Shown piece by piece: positions 44,462 through 53,855 of a stretch of DNA of 64,000 nt. Below the pieces are notes generated by a model. That model was not told where the DNA came from. It did not search any database and saw only the letters and a program-made list of their open reading frames with translations. Source of the stretch: Paenibacillus sp. FSL H8-0548 (GTDB lineage: Bacteria; Bacillota; Bacilli; Paenibacillales; Paenibacillaceae). The number at the start of each line of letters is the position of its first letter. Position 1 is the first letter of the stretch. The stretch spans positions 2,995,501-3,059,500 of the forward strand of contig NZ_CP152049.1 in the NCBI RefSeq assembly GCF_038630985.1. Direction: 5' to 3'. Both the position numbers and the translations under genes were made by a program.

Positions 44462-45589
44462 ATGAATATTTTACAAGCATTGTTTTTTCCACCGGAGCAG
44501 CCGGGAGGCGTATCTTCCATGATCCCGTATATTCAGGATAGATTCATAAAGCTAGGCTGGCAGATGGACTTATTCTCTCTGCCCAAGCGTGTGAGAAATA
44601 AAGGACAAGAGGAAATCGTATTTGATACCTTTGATCATACCGTTTACAAAGGCAATGTAATGGTAGATAAATATATTCAAACCTATAAAGATTACGTATG
44701 GTGGACGAAACTGAGGATAACAAAGCCGTATGATATCATTCATGCGCATCATCCGATTGCTGCATTAGTCATGAAGCAGATATTTCCGGATACGCCGCTG
44801 GCGGTTACGATTCACTCCAGCTTTGAGCGTGAGCTTATTTTGAATGGGAGAATTAAAGAAGGCGGTCCAGAGCATCAGTTTTTGATGAGTTTGTATGGGG
44901 AGCTTGAGGCGAAGGCTGATCATTTGCTGACGGTATCAGAATCATTTCGAACCTACATTGCACCGCATATTAAGCACCCGGAACGAATTAAAGTAATTCC
45001 AAACGGTTTTGATGAAAAACGGTTCAGACCGATTGCCCATGAAAATGAGGTAACTCAGCTTATAACGGTGTGCAGGCTTGTTCCTGCAAAAGGTCTCGAT
45101 ATCCTGCTGCATGCTTGCGCTGAGCTGAAGAAAAAAGGACATCCGTTTGTCCTTCATATTATTGGAGATGGACCGATTCGCGAAGAGCTTGAGGCGCTGG
45201 CGGTAGAGCTTGACCTTTATGATGACATTATCTTCTATGGCTATATGCTGCATCCAGAGGAATTTATGCCATTTTTTGATGTGTTCGTGCTGCCTTCACG
45301 TGCTGAAGCATTCGGCTCTGTATTTGCGGAAGCAGCATTATGCTGGCTTGCCCTCGTAGGCACGAATGTCGGCGGGATTGCTGAGCAAATTGAAGATGGT
45401 GTTAATGGCTTGCTAGTACCCCCAGAGAATCCAATAGAGTTGGCTAACGCTCTTGAGAAGGTGGTTACCGACCCTACTTATCGATATAACCTGGCTAGGG
45501 CAGGCTCGGACAAAGCGAAAAAGGTATATTCGCTGCAGCGCGTTATTGCGCAGTTAAAAAAGGTTTATCTCGATATGAAGCCGGAGTAA
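44462..45589 (+). CDS. Family 4 glycosyltransferase
   Basis: The ATG at 44462 has AAAGGAT nine bases upstream and gives a start MNILQALFFPPEQPGGVSS, as expected for a GT-B fold; the longer upstream frame lacks a site. The 375-residue protein shows HAHHPIA, VTIHSSFE, KVIPNGFDEKRF, RLVPAKGLDILLHA, and the donor-binding SRAEAFGSVFAEAAL with the EX7E motif. It transfers a sugar from an NDP donor; the acceptor is unknown. Confidence 0.9.
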   Translation: MNILQALFFPPEQPGGVSSMIPYIQDRFIKLGWQMDLFSLPKRVRNKGQEEIVFDTFDHTVYKGNVMVDKYIQTYKDYVWWTKLRITKPYDIIHAHHPIAALVMKQIFPDTPLAVTIHSSFERELILNGRIKEGGPEHQFLMSLYGELEAKADHLLTVSESFRTYIAPHIKHPERIKVIPNGFDEKRFRPIAHENEVTQLITVCRLVPAKGLDILLHACAELKKKGHPFVLHIIGDGPIREELEALAVELDLYDDIIFYGYMLHPEEFMPFFDVFVLPSRAEAFGSVFAEAALCWLALVGTNVGGIAEQIEDGVNGLLVPPENPIELANALEKVVTDPTYRYNLARAGSDKAKKVYSLQRVIAQLKKVYLDMKPE

Positions 45590-45619
45590 TAGCAGAATAT
45601 AAGAATAGGCGGTCATAGC

Positions 45620-46906
45620 ATGTCGGTATCTTTTCGATTTATTCATGCAGCGGATTTGCATCTGGATAGTCCTTTCCGCGGACTTGCGAAGGCGCCTGAA
45701 CAGGTGAGGGACGCTTTGCGCGATTCTACCTTCGCAGCGTTGCGACAATTAACGCGGGCTGCGATTCGCGAGCATGTTGATTTCATTGTGCTAGCAGGAG
45801 ATTTGTTCGATGAATCGGATCGCTCGCTGCGAGCGCAGCTTATGCTCGTTCGCGAGTGGGAGAAGCTTGGTGAGCATGGCATTGCTGTATACGTTATTCA
45901 TGGAAATCATGACCCGCTGAACGGTGTGCGAGCAGATTTGAACTTACCGCCGAATGTGCATGTTTTTGGAGCGGGGCAGATGGAATATCGGCCGGCTTAT
46001 CGCAGGGGCGGTGAGCTGGCTGCTTTTGTTTACGGTAGATCGTATGGCACGCGAGTCATGAGCGAAAATATTGCTGCCGCTTACCAAATCGAGCCGGAAG
46101 CTCCATTTCACATTGCGCTGCTTCATGGAAACGTCGATGGCGATGCTGCGCATGACCCTTACGCGCCTTGCTCGTTGGACGAGCTGATCGGCGGAAAAGG
46201 CTTTGATTACTGGGCACTTGGCCATATTCATCATCGAAGAGTGCTTCATGAATACCCGCATGTCATTTATGCAGGAAACACACAAGGACGAAATCCTCGT
46301 GAAACGGGTGCAAAGGGCTGCTATCTTGTTGATGTGTCTGCATCAAAAGCGATTGAGCTGAATTTTTTGCCGCTTGATGCAGTACGCTGGCTTGAGCATA
46401 GCTATTCGATTGCGGGGGCTTCCTCCGAGCAAGAGCTTTTGCAGCAGCTGGATTCGCTGCTTGACGAGCTGCTGACGGAGGCGGCGGAGCGGTCGATCAT
46501 GCTTCGCCTTAGTCTGATCGACCGTGGACCGCTCCATCAGAAGCTGTCAGAGCCAGCAGTCGTGCGGACGCTGCTTGAGCAGCTGCAAAAAAGACGAGGC
46601 TTTGTTAACGGGGAGCCTTGGCTGTACGTTTATAGTATGGAAGTAGGCACGGGAGCTGAGATCAATTGGGAGGAGCTTGCGGCGGAGGATAGCTTTGCTG
46701 GGGAGCTCTATCGTTTGAGTGCTGAATTAAAAGAGGACACTGCGCTCTGGCGAGATTTTGCGAAGGAAGCGGTAAGCGCGATGACGGGTCATGCGAAGCT
46801 GGGGCGTATGCTTCAAGGCAAATGGGACGAGCTGCCGGAGCGCTGGCTGGAGCAAGCAAGAGAGCTGACGCTGGGAGCTATTCATAGCAATGAGCGGGAC
46901 GGCTAA
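45620..46906 (+). CDS. yhaO: YhaO-like DNA repair exonuclease (SbcD family)
   Basis: A 428-residue calcineurin-like metallophosphoesterase. Metal ligands appear in order: HAADLHLDSPF, LAGDLFDE, VIHGNHDP, LLHGNVDG, and GHIHHRRV. This is the Mre11/SbcD layout, in the YhaO subgroup. It is followed by a yhaN-like SMC ATPase gene, the expected partner, so both probably form an SbcCD-type nuclease complex acting on DNA ends. Confidence 0.94.
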   Translation: MSVSFRFIHAADLHLDSPFRGLAKAPEQVRDALRDSTFAALRQLTRAAIREHVDFIVLAGDLFDESDRSLRAQLMLVREWEKLGEHGIAVYVIHGNHDPLNGVRADLNLPPNVHVFGAGQMEYRPAYRRGGELAAFVYGRSYGTRVMSENIAAAYQIEPEAPFHIALLHGNVDGDAAHDPYAPCSLDELIGGKGFDYWALGHIHHRRVLHEYPHVIYAGNTQGRNPRETGAKGCYLVDVSASKAIELNFLPLDAVRWLEHSYSIAGASSEQELLQQLDSLLDELLTEAAERSIMLRLSLIDRGPLHQKLSEPAVVRTLLEQLQKRRGFVNGEPWLYVYSMEVGTGAEINWEELAAEDSFAGELYRLSAELKEDTALWRDFAKEAVSAMTGHAKLGRMLQGKWDELPERWLEQARELTLGAIHSNERDG

Positions 46907-46949
46907 GGCTGGGGCAGCAGAGTGCTGCTAGCACCTTTAGGAGATGACG

Positions 46950-49900
46950 ATGAGCATGAAGCTTGTGAAGGCTGAAATTGACGGATTTGGACAGCTATAT
47001 GGACGACAGATTTCGCTGGATGCGCCTGTCGTTATCGTCTATGGACCGAATGAAGCAGGCAAAAGCACGATGTTTGGCTTCATCCGCTCGATGTTATTTG
47101 GGTTTGCCAAGCGCGGACAGCAAAGCGAACGACAGGAGCCGGTAAATGGCGGTCGACATGGCGGCCGGTTGTTTTTTCGCAATGCGGAAAATGAGCATTT
47201 TGTTCTGGAGCGTTATGCATCAGAGAGCTCAGGCAAGCTGAAGCTGCGCGGATTAGCATTTGTGCCAAGCGGCAATGACCAGCTTGATCATAGTGGAATT
47301 GAGGCAAATGATTTGTTTTATTCAGCAGGCACGTCACTTCTGCAAGGAGACTGGGAGCGGCAGTTTCTGGGCGGTGTGAGTGAAAGGTTGTATCGCCAAT
47401 TATTTGCGATCACGCTTACGGAGCTGCAGGAGGTCGGGGCGCTATCAGGCGATGAGCTTGGGCAGTACTTGCATCAAGCAGGCTGGGACAGCGGCAAGAA
47501 AATTGCAGCAGCGGAAAAACGCTTAGCACAGGAGATGGAAACGCTCTTCAAGCCTCGAGGCTCTAATCAGCTAATGAATCAGCAGCTCAAATCGCTTGAG
47601 CAGCTTGAAGCTTTGCTGCGCAAGCGGGAAGATTCAATCGCCGCGTACAACGATCTCGTTGCACAGACGAAGAAGCTGGAGACTGCGATAAGCCGCATGG
47701 AAACGGAGCTGCCGGCAAGTGCGGATCGACAGCGACTGCTGAGGAAAGCCTGCTCGGTTCGGCCGCTATGGATTCACAAGCAGAAGCTGCTTGTGGAGAG
47801 AGAGGCTTTGGCTTACGCAGCTCGCTTATCTGAGCATGCCGAGAGAAGCTGGGCGGAGCTGTTAAGGCAGCGGACAGAGCAGCGCGAGGAGCGGGAGAAG
47901 CATAGGCAAAAGCATATGCTGTTGGAGCTGCAGCTTGAGACAATCAGCTATGATGATCGTCTCCTCCGATTGGGCGATGAAATAGAGGCGCTGCTGCAAG
48001 CCTCGGACAGTATGCGTGCGCTTAATCAGGATCGTACGGAGCTGGAGTTAGAGCTGAGGGAGCAGGATGAGAGAATTGCAAGGCTTGTCAGCAGCATTGC
48101 GCCGGAGTGGACGGAGCGGCAGCTGCGAGAGCTGAATGTGACGGTAGCTGACCGCGATTTGGTGCGCACCGAGCGGCAGCAGGAGCTTGAGCTGACGCGA
48201 GCGGAGGAGCGGATCGCAGCCGAGCTTGAGACGCTAAAGCAGCAGGAGCGGGAAGCGTCGCTTGCTTTGGAGGAGGCGAGGAACGCAGCGGAACGGGAGC
48301 AGACTCGCCTCGAGCGAAGAAGCGGCGAGCGGTTTGAGGTGCTTCCAAGCTCGCGGGAAGCGCTGAGAGGGGCGTGGAACGCCCTCGATCATGCGCTCCG
48401 CGAGTGGGAGCTGGGGCGTGTGCGCCTCTCTGGAAGCGGCGAAGAGCCGGCTGGAAGGGGACAGGCAGCAGGCCGGAGCGGAGCCGGCCTGCTGTGGGCT
48501 GCTGCGGCAGGCGCCGGAGGAGCGGCGCTGGCACTCGTTGTTGGTGCTGGCGAGGTAACCGCGGCAGCACTGGTGCTTGCTGGAGCAGCGCTCGCGTTAG
48601 CAGCTGCTGCTATGCTTCGGAGCCGCAGCGTAGGAGATCTGCGAAGCGCGAAGAAACAAGGGCGCGGGAGCAGCAGCAGAGACGGAAGCTCATCTAGAGC
48701 GAGCAGAACGACGGCTTCAGCGCTCTTAGAATACGAGAGGCGCGTGCTGCAAGCGCTGGAGGCTATAGTGCGAGAGCCAGAAGAGGCAGCGGCAGCGCTG
48801 CTTGCTGCGAAGCATCAGAGCACCGCTGATGAGCATACGCTCGCTGCTGAACAGGCGCGCACACAGCTGCGCGCCGCAGTAGAGACCCGTCTCGAGGCGC
48901 TGCAAAGCAGCGAGCGCCTCCTCGACCATTGCAGCGAGCTCGCCCACCGCCTTGAGCGGGTGCGCGCACACGCTGCAGGGCGCAGCGAGGCCGCGGCCGC
49001 CGCTTCGCAAACAAGGCAAGCGACCGCCCGGCAATGGGCCGGCTGGCTTGCAGCTCGCTCGCTGCCGGCCGGCATGTCTCCGGCCGCGGTGCTCGAAGCA
49101 TTCGAGCTTGCCGAGCAAGCCTTGCAGCGGCTGCAGCACTATGACAGGCTGGCGGCGAAGCACGCCGCCGCAGGCAGTACAGTGACCGCTTACGCTAAGC
49201 AAGCGGCCGAGCTGTGCTCGTATTTCGAGGAAGCTGCTGCTCAGGTCGCTGCTGACCCTGCTCTCGCTTTGCGGCTGCTGCATGCCGAGATACGCCGACA
49301 TGCAGCAGCCAAGCAGGACGCGCTAGCTATTATCGCGCGCCGTGAAGAGCTGAGCCTCGCGATACAGACCGCGGATTTGAGGCTGCAGGAGCTGAATGGC
49401 GAAATAACCGCGCAGATTGCGGCAGCGGAGCTTTCAAGCGAAACCGAATATGAGCTGGCAATTACGCATCGCCGCTCCTTACACGATATAGAGCTTGAGG
49501 TGTCCAAGGCCGAGCTGGAAATAACCGCTGGTTTGTCGGCAGAGCGAATTCGTGAGCTGGAACAGCTATTCGAGACACAGGATGAGGAGCAGCTGCAGGC
49601 TCTGCAATTCATGTCGCAGGCAGAGCACGATGAGCTGGAAACGGAGCGGCGAGAATCGTTGGAGCAGCGAGGAAGGCTTCAGCAGTCGCTTGAGTATCTT
49701 TTGCAGGAAGAGGAGCAGCAGAGGCTGATTTCGGAGAAGGAAATGACGGTTGCACAGCTGGAGCAGGCAGTCGAGCGCTACGCTATTCTATCCATAAGCG
49801 CAGCTTTAATTAATCGTACGAAACGGATATACGAGGAAGAGCGCCAGCCAATCGTACTTCGCAATGCTTCGCGTTTTATTGCTAAGCTCACAGATGGCAA

Positions 49901-50237
49901 ATATATTCGGGTTTTGACGACGCCGGGAGAGTCTGGCATAAAGCTTGAGACGGCGGAGCAGCGTTTAATTGACAGCGGAATGCTGAGCAGGGGCACCGCT
50001 GAGCAGGTTTACCTTGCTATGCGGCTCGCTCTAGCTGAGGAAGCCTCGCATGGGGCTAAGCTTCCACTTCTGCTGGATGATGTTTTTGTTAATTTTGACA
50101 AAGGCCGCCTGCATGCTGTGGCGAAGCTGCTCGCAGAGCTGTCCAGCGAAAGGCAAATGATTGTGATGACCTGTCATGAGCATGTGAGAGATGCCTTGTT
50201 GGAACATTGTCATGAAGCAGCTCTCGTGCAGCTTTAG
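46950..50237 (+). CDS. yhaN: YhaN-like SMC-type ATPase (SbcC family)
   Basis: The ATG at 46950 is six bases from AGGAG; the ATG at 46944 touches it. The 1095-residue protein has Walker A GPNEAGKSTMFGF near residue 30, a signature-like region and Walker B LPLLLDDVFVNFD near the C-terminus, with long coiled coils (many EREREQ-type heptads). A hydrophobic Ala/Gly-rich stretch of about 55 residues near 510-570 breaks the coil (GLLWAAAAGAGGAALALV, AAALVLAGAALALAAAAML), as predicted membrane hairpins do in YhaN. It is the partner of YhaO. The central part is much richer in GC than its surroundings. Confidence 0.92.
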   Translation: MSMKLVKAEIDGFGQLYGRQISLDAPVVIVYGPNEAGKSTMFGFIRSMLFGFAKRGQQSERQEPVNGGRHGGRLFFRNAENEHFVLERYASESSGKLKLRGLAFVPSGNDQLDHSGIEANDLFYSAGTSLLQGDWERQFLGGVSERLYRQLFAITLTELQEVGALSGDELGQYLHQAGWDSGKKIAAAEKRLAQEMETLFKPRGSNQLMNQQLKSLEQLEALLRKREDSIAAYNDLVAQTKKLETAISRMETELPASADRQRLLRKACSVRPLWIHKQKLLVEREALAYAARLSEHAERSWAELLRQRTEQREEREKHRQKHMLLELQLETISYDDRLLRLGDEIEALLQASDSMRALNQDRTELELELREQDERIARLVSSIAPEWTERQLRELNVTVADRDLVRTERQQELELTRAEERIAAELETLKQQEREASLALEEARNAAEREQTRLERRSGERFEVLPSSREALRGAWNALDHALREWELGRVRLSGSGEEPAGRGQAAGRSGAGLLWAAAAGAGGAALALVVGAGEVTAAALVLAGAALALAAAAMLRSRSVGDLRSAKKQGRGSSSRDGSSSRASRTTASALLEYERRVLQALEAIVREPEEAAAALLAAKHQSTADEHTLAAEQARTQLRAAVETRLEALQSSERLLDHCSELAHRLERVRAHAAGRSEAAAAASQTRQATARQWAGWLAARSLPAGMSPAAVLEAFELAEQALQRLQHYDRLAAKHAAAGSTVTAYAKQAAELCSYFEEAAAQVAADPALALRLLHAEIRRHAAAKQDALAIIARREELSLAIQTADLRLQELNGEITAQIAAAELSSETEYELAITHRRSLHDIELEVSKAELEITAGLSAERIRELEQLFETQDEEQLQALQFMSQAEHDELETERRESLEQRGRLQQSLEYLLQEEEQQRLISEKEMTVAQLEQAVERYAILSISAALINRTKRIYEEERQPIVLRNASRFIAKLTDGKYIRVLTTPGESGIKLETAEQRLIDSGMLSRGTAEQVYLAMRLALAEEASHGAKLPLLLDDVFVNFDKGRLHAVAKLLAELSSERQMIVMTCHEHVRDALLEHCHEAALVQL

Positions 50238-50316
50238 TCTTTAATAAATATATAAGATTTTATAAGTTTTCAATTATATATGCTTATATATCACTGCGAA
50301 ATGAGCTTTGCCTTTA

Positions 50317-50391
50317 AAGGACGGCGCCAGCCGTTTACGCTTGAAATATAGGAAAGTATAAGTTTTACATTTATACTCCGCCTATATTTTT
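50317..50391 (+). repeat. Modules D (copy 2) and C (copy 1)
   Basis: Module D (AAGGACGGCGCCAGCCGTTT and ACGCTTG, 50317-50343) is joined to hairpin C (50344-50391): left arm AAATATAGGAAAGTATAA and right arm TTATACTCCGCCTATATTT pair with a small internal loop. C recurs at 51568 and 53735. Confidence 0.75.
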
Positions 50392-50393
50392 GT

Positions 50394-50434
50394 GAGAAAC
50401 TTCTTGTCCTTAGCAAGGACAAGAAGTTTCTTCT
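50394..50434. terminator. Bidirectional terminator between yhaN and the YkvI gene
   Basis: GAGAAACTTCTTGTCCTT pairs with AAGGACAAGAAGTTTCTTCT around AGC. Its left arm is repeat module E, also present at 11546-11566. Confidence 0.85.
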
Positions 50435-50450
50435 TATGTACCAGGTGAAT

Positions 50451-51491
50451 TTAGTTGGCAGCTACGCGTTTGCGGATGATCAAAATAAGCCAGCCGAAGC
50501 TGATTAATCCAAACAGCGGATAAAGAGTGGATAGAAGCAATCCGAAGCCAATCTGACTGGCGAAGTAGCAGACCACAAGGATGAGCAGCACAATTAAGCT
50601 TCGCGCCCATTTTAATCGCTCATGAAGCTGTAGGGTGAGCCCGTAGATATCGGCGATGAGTGTTGTGAAGATTTCTGCAAAAATAATAAATACATAAATG
50701 AACTGCACGCTTGGTCCAAGCTGGCGGGCAATGCCGCCCATCGGAATAGCAAACTGCTGGATGCCTGGCATATGAACCGATAATGCGATGTGTCCAGCGA
50801 GCAGCATGAAGCCGATGCCGATACCACCCACCCAAGAGCCTGCAATGATTACCTTGCGGTCGCGTATTTCAGCGCCAAGCGGGACGAGCACCGCTTGTGA
50901 CATGGATAGGTTGAAAGCCGTGTATAAAAATGGAGCAGCCCACGCTGCCCAGATCGAGTGGTCGCTTGCTAGCGTTAGAAACTTGTCAGCGCCAGGCGTT
51001 CTGAATGTATCGATAATGATGAGTACGGTAAACAAAAGCATGATCGGGACGACGATCGCATTGACGGTCAGAATGGCATTCATACCTTTGCGGAGCAAGA
51101 AAAAGCAAGCGGCCATCGTAATAAGCAGGCCGGACTGATAGGAAATGTTCCAATGCTCGTAGAAAATCGTACCGGCGCCAGCTAGCATAACTGCTGTTAC
51201 CCCGAGGAGCACGACGAGCATGAAATGGCTGATGAGGCGACCGTACTTGTCTCCAAATAAGGCTTTATTTAAGTCCTCATAAGACTTTGCCCGAATTTGG
51301 CTCGCAATAAGCATCATTTTGGTGCCTAACCAAATGAATAAAATGGTGGACAAAGCAATCGTAATGGTTCCCCAATACCCGAAGCGAGTGAAAAATTGTA
51401 ATATTTCTTGACCGGTTGCAAATCCAGCTCCTACGATTGTACCCATGTAGGTTGAAGCAATCTGCAATACTTTCCCTGTACGCTTCCACAT
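50451..51491 (-). CDS. ykvI: YkvI-type membrane transporter
   Basis: A 346-residue protein with about ten hydrophobic segments and the family opening ASTYMGTIVGAGFATGQEILQFFTRFG, given here as two joined blocks of the first 40 residues. YkvI proteins belong to the APC-like amino acid transporter clan; the substrate is not known. GGAGGACGG lies about 11 bases before the ATG. It is the only gene of its unit on the minus strand. Confidence 0.88.
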   Translation of the reverse strand: MWKRTGKVLQIASTYMGTIVGAGFATGQEILQFFTRFGYWGTITIALSTILFIWLGTKMMLIASQIRAKSYEDLNKALFGDKYGRLISHFMLVVLLGVTAVMLAGAGTIFYEHWNISYQSGLLITMAACFFLLRKGMNAILTVNAIVVPIMLLFTVLIIIDTFRTPGADKFLTLASDHSIWAAWAAPFLYTAFNLSMSQAVLVPLGAEIRDRKVIIAGSWVGGIGIGFMLLAGHIALSVHMPGIQQFAIPMGGIARQLGPSVQFIYVFIIFAEIFTTLIADIYGLTLQLHERLKWARSLIVLLILVVCYFASQIGFGLLLSTLYPLFGLISFGWLILIIRKRVAAN

Positions 51492-51567
51492 CGTCTACCG
51501 TCCTCCGTTCGATGGCTCTCTATACTAAGAGAGTATGTCTGAGGAGGGACAGGCATGACTTTTTTTG

Positions 51568-51614
51568 AAATATAGGAAAGTATTAGATTCACATTTATAC
51601 TCCGCCTATATTTT
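51568..51614 (+). repeat. Hairpin repeat C (copy 2)
   Basis: The left arm AAATATAGGAAAGTATTA and right arm ATTTATACTCCGCCTATATTTT (outer nine pairs AAATATAGG/CCTATATTT) are nearly the same as copy 1. Confidence 0.75.
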
Positions 51615-51692
51615 GGGGACTTTGTGTGGAATGCTGCTTTTTCATTAATCGGGATTATAATTTTTACGGCGCTGCTGGAATGGTAGCAATGG

Positions 51693-52406
51693 TTAGCTGA
51701 GAGCGAGCAGCTTGATTGATACGATTTGATTGTGCTCGGGGTCTAAATCGAGTTTTAGCAGCGCGTTTTTAGCAGTATAGGTTAGTAGGTATGTGGTTTG
51801 TTTATCAGGCTTGCCAAGTGAGTGCAGCGCTGTCTCGGGCGTATCGCCAATCCGGAGACCGCTTAAACCAGGGGAGATAAGCTCGCTGTAAACCTCAATA
51901 AATTGTATTTTCTGATTATGATTAATGCCGAGTGCAAAGCCGTCGTATTCAAGCACATTAATGCTTCCTGATGCTTCCTCGAGCCGGTAGCTGTCGAGCG
52001 GTAAGCCATGCAGCTTATTTACGGTCGTCTCTTTGTCTCCAATAGCTAAGCCGTGCAGCAAAGGACGCTCATCCGACCATTCTGAATCTTGGCTTTCTGT
52101 CTTCACAGCTGCTTTCGAACCGTCATTTTCGCGTATCGTGGATGTTTCTGCATTCGTATCGCTTGTCGTATCTACACGGTTTAAATGCGGTTCTTTGATT
52201 AGCAGGTCAGAGTCGGTCTGCTCGCTGTATGTTTTTTGAGGACTATCAGGCTCTATGTTCTTTACTGATTGCAACGGTGACGTGTCGGTGCCACTGATAT
52301 TAGTTGAGGCGGGAGGCGCATTCTGACAGCCGGCAAGGAGAATGACGAGCGCAGAAGCGGTCGTTAGTAATGCAGCTTTATTTGTAGCTTTTCTTGTGAG
52401 GTACAT
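51693..52406 (-). CDS. Lipoprotein of unknown function
   Basis: The ATG at 52406 lies eight bases after AAAGGAG; a GTG nine bases upstream overlaps the site. The 237-residue protein has a signal peptide with lipobox LLAGC. A Ser/Thr/Glu-rich linker of about 75 residues precedes a compact domain (ERPLLHGLAIGDKETTVNKL and GLSGLRIGDTPETALHSLG) in which the same motif occurs twice, as in DUF4309-like proteins. It would be anchored outside the membrane. No partner gene is evident. Confidence 0.8.
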   Translation of the reverse strand: MYLTRKATNKAALLTTASALVILLAGCQNAPPASTNISGTDTSPLQSVKNIEPDSPQKTYSEQTDSDLLIKEPHLNRVDTTSDTNAETSTIRENDGSKAAVKTESQDSEWSDERPLLHGLAIGDKETTVNKLHGLPLDSYRLEEASGSINVLEYDGFALGINHNQKIQFIEVYSELISPGLSGLRIGDTPETALHSLGKPDKQTTYLLTYTAKNALLKLDLDPEHNQIVSIKLLALS

Positions 52407-52672
52407 AGACTGCACTCCTTTCTATCTATGAATAATCGGATTTATCGTCGGTTTCTATGAATATTAGAGGAACATGGGCATCTAACTTGTAAAGCTATAC
52501 CTATTAGACGTCTTTACATGGAAAAAGTTACTCTTTTTTTCCGTAGATTTGAAATTTTTCCTCAGAAGTACTTAGTTTTTTTCTCTGGAATTTAACTGAA
52601 GCTGCGGAGAGGGTTGCACAGTTTGCCTGACCTATGGTACGTTAACGAAAAGGATTTTGGTGGAGGTAATGA

Positions 52673-53245
52673 ATGATGGAAAGCTTAAAACAACGTATTT
52701 TAGCGGAATCATCCGTATTGTCGAATAATGTGCTGCGGATGGATGCTTTGATCAACCACCAGGTCGACCCTGCATTGACGATGGAGATGGGACAAGAATT
52801 CGCAAGACGCTTTTCTGAAGAGTCTATAACGAAGGTCATAACGGTTGAATCATCTGGAATACCGGCTGCCTATGCTACGGCATATACGCTTGGCGTACCT
52901 CTTGTGTTTGCACGTCGGAAGAAGACATTAATTGCGGATCCAGACGCGTATGTGGAGAGAGTTCCTTCCTTTACAAAAGGGATCGTGACGGATATCATGG
53001 TCTCAAAGCAGTTTCTAACAGCAGAAGATCGGGTACTATTTATCGATGACATTATTGCTAATGGCGATGCTGCACGCGGACTAATAAAAATTATTCAGCG
53101 TTCCGGAGCAACGTTAATCGGACTTGGCGTCGTCGTCGAGAAGTCGTTCCAAGCTGGAGGCAAAACATTGCGGGAGCAAGGTATACGAGTGGAGCCGCTC
53201 GTCCGAATTTCATCACTTGATAATGGTGAAATTAAATTCGAGTAG
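52673..53245 (+). CDS. xpt: Xanthine phosphoribosyltransferase (copy 1)
   Basis: A 190-residue protein with GGAGG before the ATG (second ATG at 52676). Xpt blocks are ALINHQVDPALTMEMG, TVESSGIPAAYATAY, FARRKKT, and the PRPP loop VLFIDDIIANGDAA. It converts xanthine plus PRPP to XMP in purine salvage. In B. subtilis xpt follows a purine riboswitch; I see no such element upstream here. A second copy lies at 63060. Confidence 0.94.
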   Translation: MMESLKQRILAESSVLSNNVLRMDALINHQVDPALTMEMGQEFARRFSEESITKVITVESSGIPAAYATAYTLGVPLVFARRKKTLIADPDAYVERVPSFTKGIVTDIMVSKQFLTAEDRVLFIDDIIANGDAARGLIKIIQRSGATLIGLGVVVEKSFQAGGKTLREQGIRVEPLVRISSLDNGEIKFE

Positions 53246-53327
53246 AATATACCAGGACAATTGCTCTTTTCGCAAAAGTCATTATCGCTTATAATAATAC
53301 AGAAGTGATCTAGGGGAGGCATAAGAT

Positions 53328-53648
53328 ATGGGGGAAATGTCTGCAGAGTTTATGTATGCGAAGCTAACTGACGCGAAAGTCCACTTTGAGCGTGCATTGG
53401 ATTGTAAACATACGGAATTTGATGATTTGTATCCTTATATGATTGAGCATCCGCAGTTTTTCTGGTACAAGCGCTATGTAGCTTGGTCTGAGCTGCTGAC
53501 GATTGTAAAGCTGTGCGAAGAGCTGTCTTATGAATGGCGGGAACAGTTCACTGAGCGTCAGGGCGAATATATTGGCAAACGTGTGATGTCATCGCGCGTA
53601 CTTGATGAGTGGTACGAAACTAATGATGCGAAAGAGCATGCGGGTTAA
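53328..53648 (+). CDS. Hypothetical protein (106 aa)
   Basis: I do not recognise it. It is a helical, Trp/Tyr-rich protein (YMIEHPQFFWYKRYVAW, YEWREQFTERQGEYIG) without membrane segments. A good ribosome site (GGGGAGG) precedes the ATG. It is followed by the hairpin repeat C and another small gene. Confidence 0.68.
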   Translation: MGEMSAEFMYAKLTDAKVHFERALDCKHTEFDDLYPYMIEHPQFFWYKRYVAWSELLTIVKLCEELSYEWREQFTERQGEYIGKRVMSSRVLDEWYETNDAKEHAG

Positions 53649-53734
53649 TGAACAAGCTAGAGGTCTCGCTGTATCATTTTTAATATTTTGAACGGAGCCT
53701 CAATGTGATGCGATAGCGTCCGTTGAGGTTTTTC

Positions 53735-53834
53735 AAAATATAGGAAAGTATAGCTTTTCGCCATACTTTCTCTATATTTCCCCGGAATGAAACGCGCCAC
53801 CGCCATAAGGACGGCGACAGCCGTTTCACCTTGG
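53735..53834 (+). repeat. Hairpin repeat C (copy 3) followed by module D (copy 3)
   Basis: AAATATAGGAAAGTAT pairs with ATACTTTCTCTATATTT (53735-53779); the right arm differs from copies 1 and 2, yet still pairs. AAGGACGGCGACAGCCGTTT with CACCTTG follows at 53800-53834. Any coding reading of this stretch is unlikely. Confidence 0.72.
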
Positions 53835-53855
53835 GTAGATCAGGAGGGAAATCCA

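Noticed and set aside
48088..49301. Long antisense reading frames opposite yhaN
   Set aside because: They exist because the region is GC-rich with few stops. They have no ribosome sites, are Ala/Arg/Ser-rich and lie opposite a clear coding gene.
52440..52672. Purine riboswitch upstream of xpt copy 1
   Set aside because: I looked for the conserved core segments around the three-way junction and found none; only AT-rich sequence is present. A covariance search would decide.
53733..53785. Intrinsic terminator for the 106-aa gene
   Set aside because: The hairpin is followed by CCCCGG instead of a T run and matches the dispersed repeat C, so it was listed as a repeat.
53787..53855. N-terminal extension of the 74-aa protein
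   Set aside because: The stretch is repeat module D; a TTG with AGGAGG just downstream is a better start.
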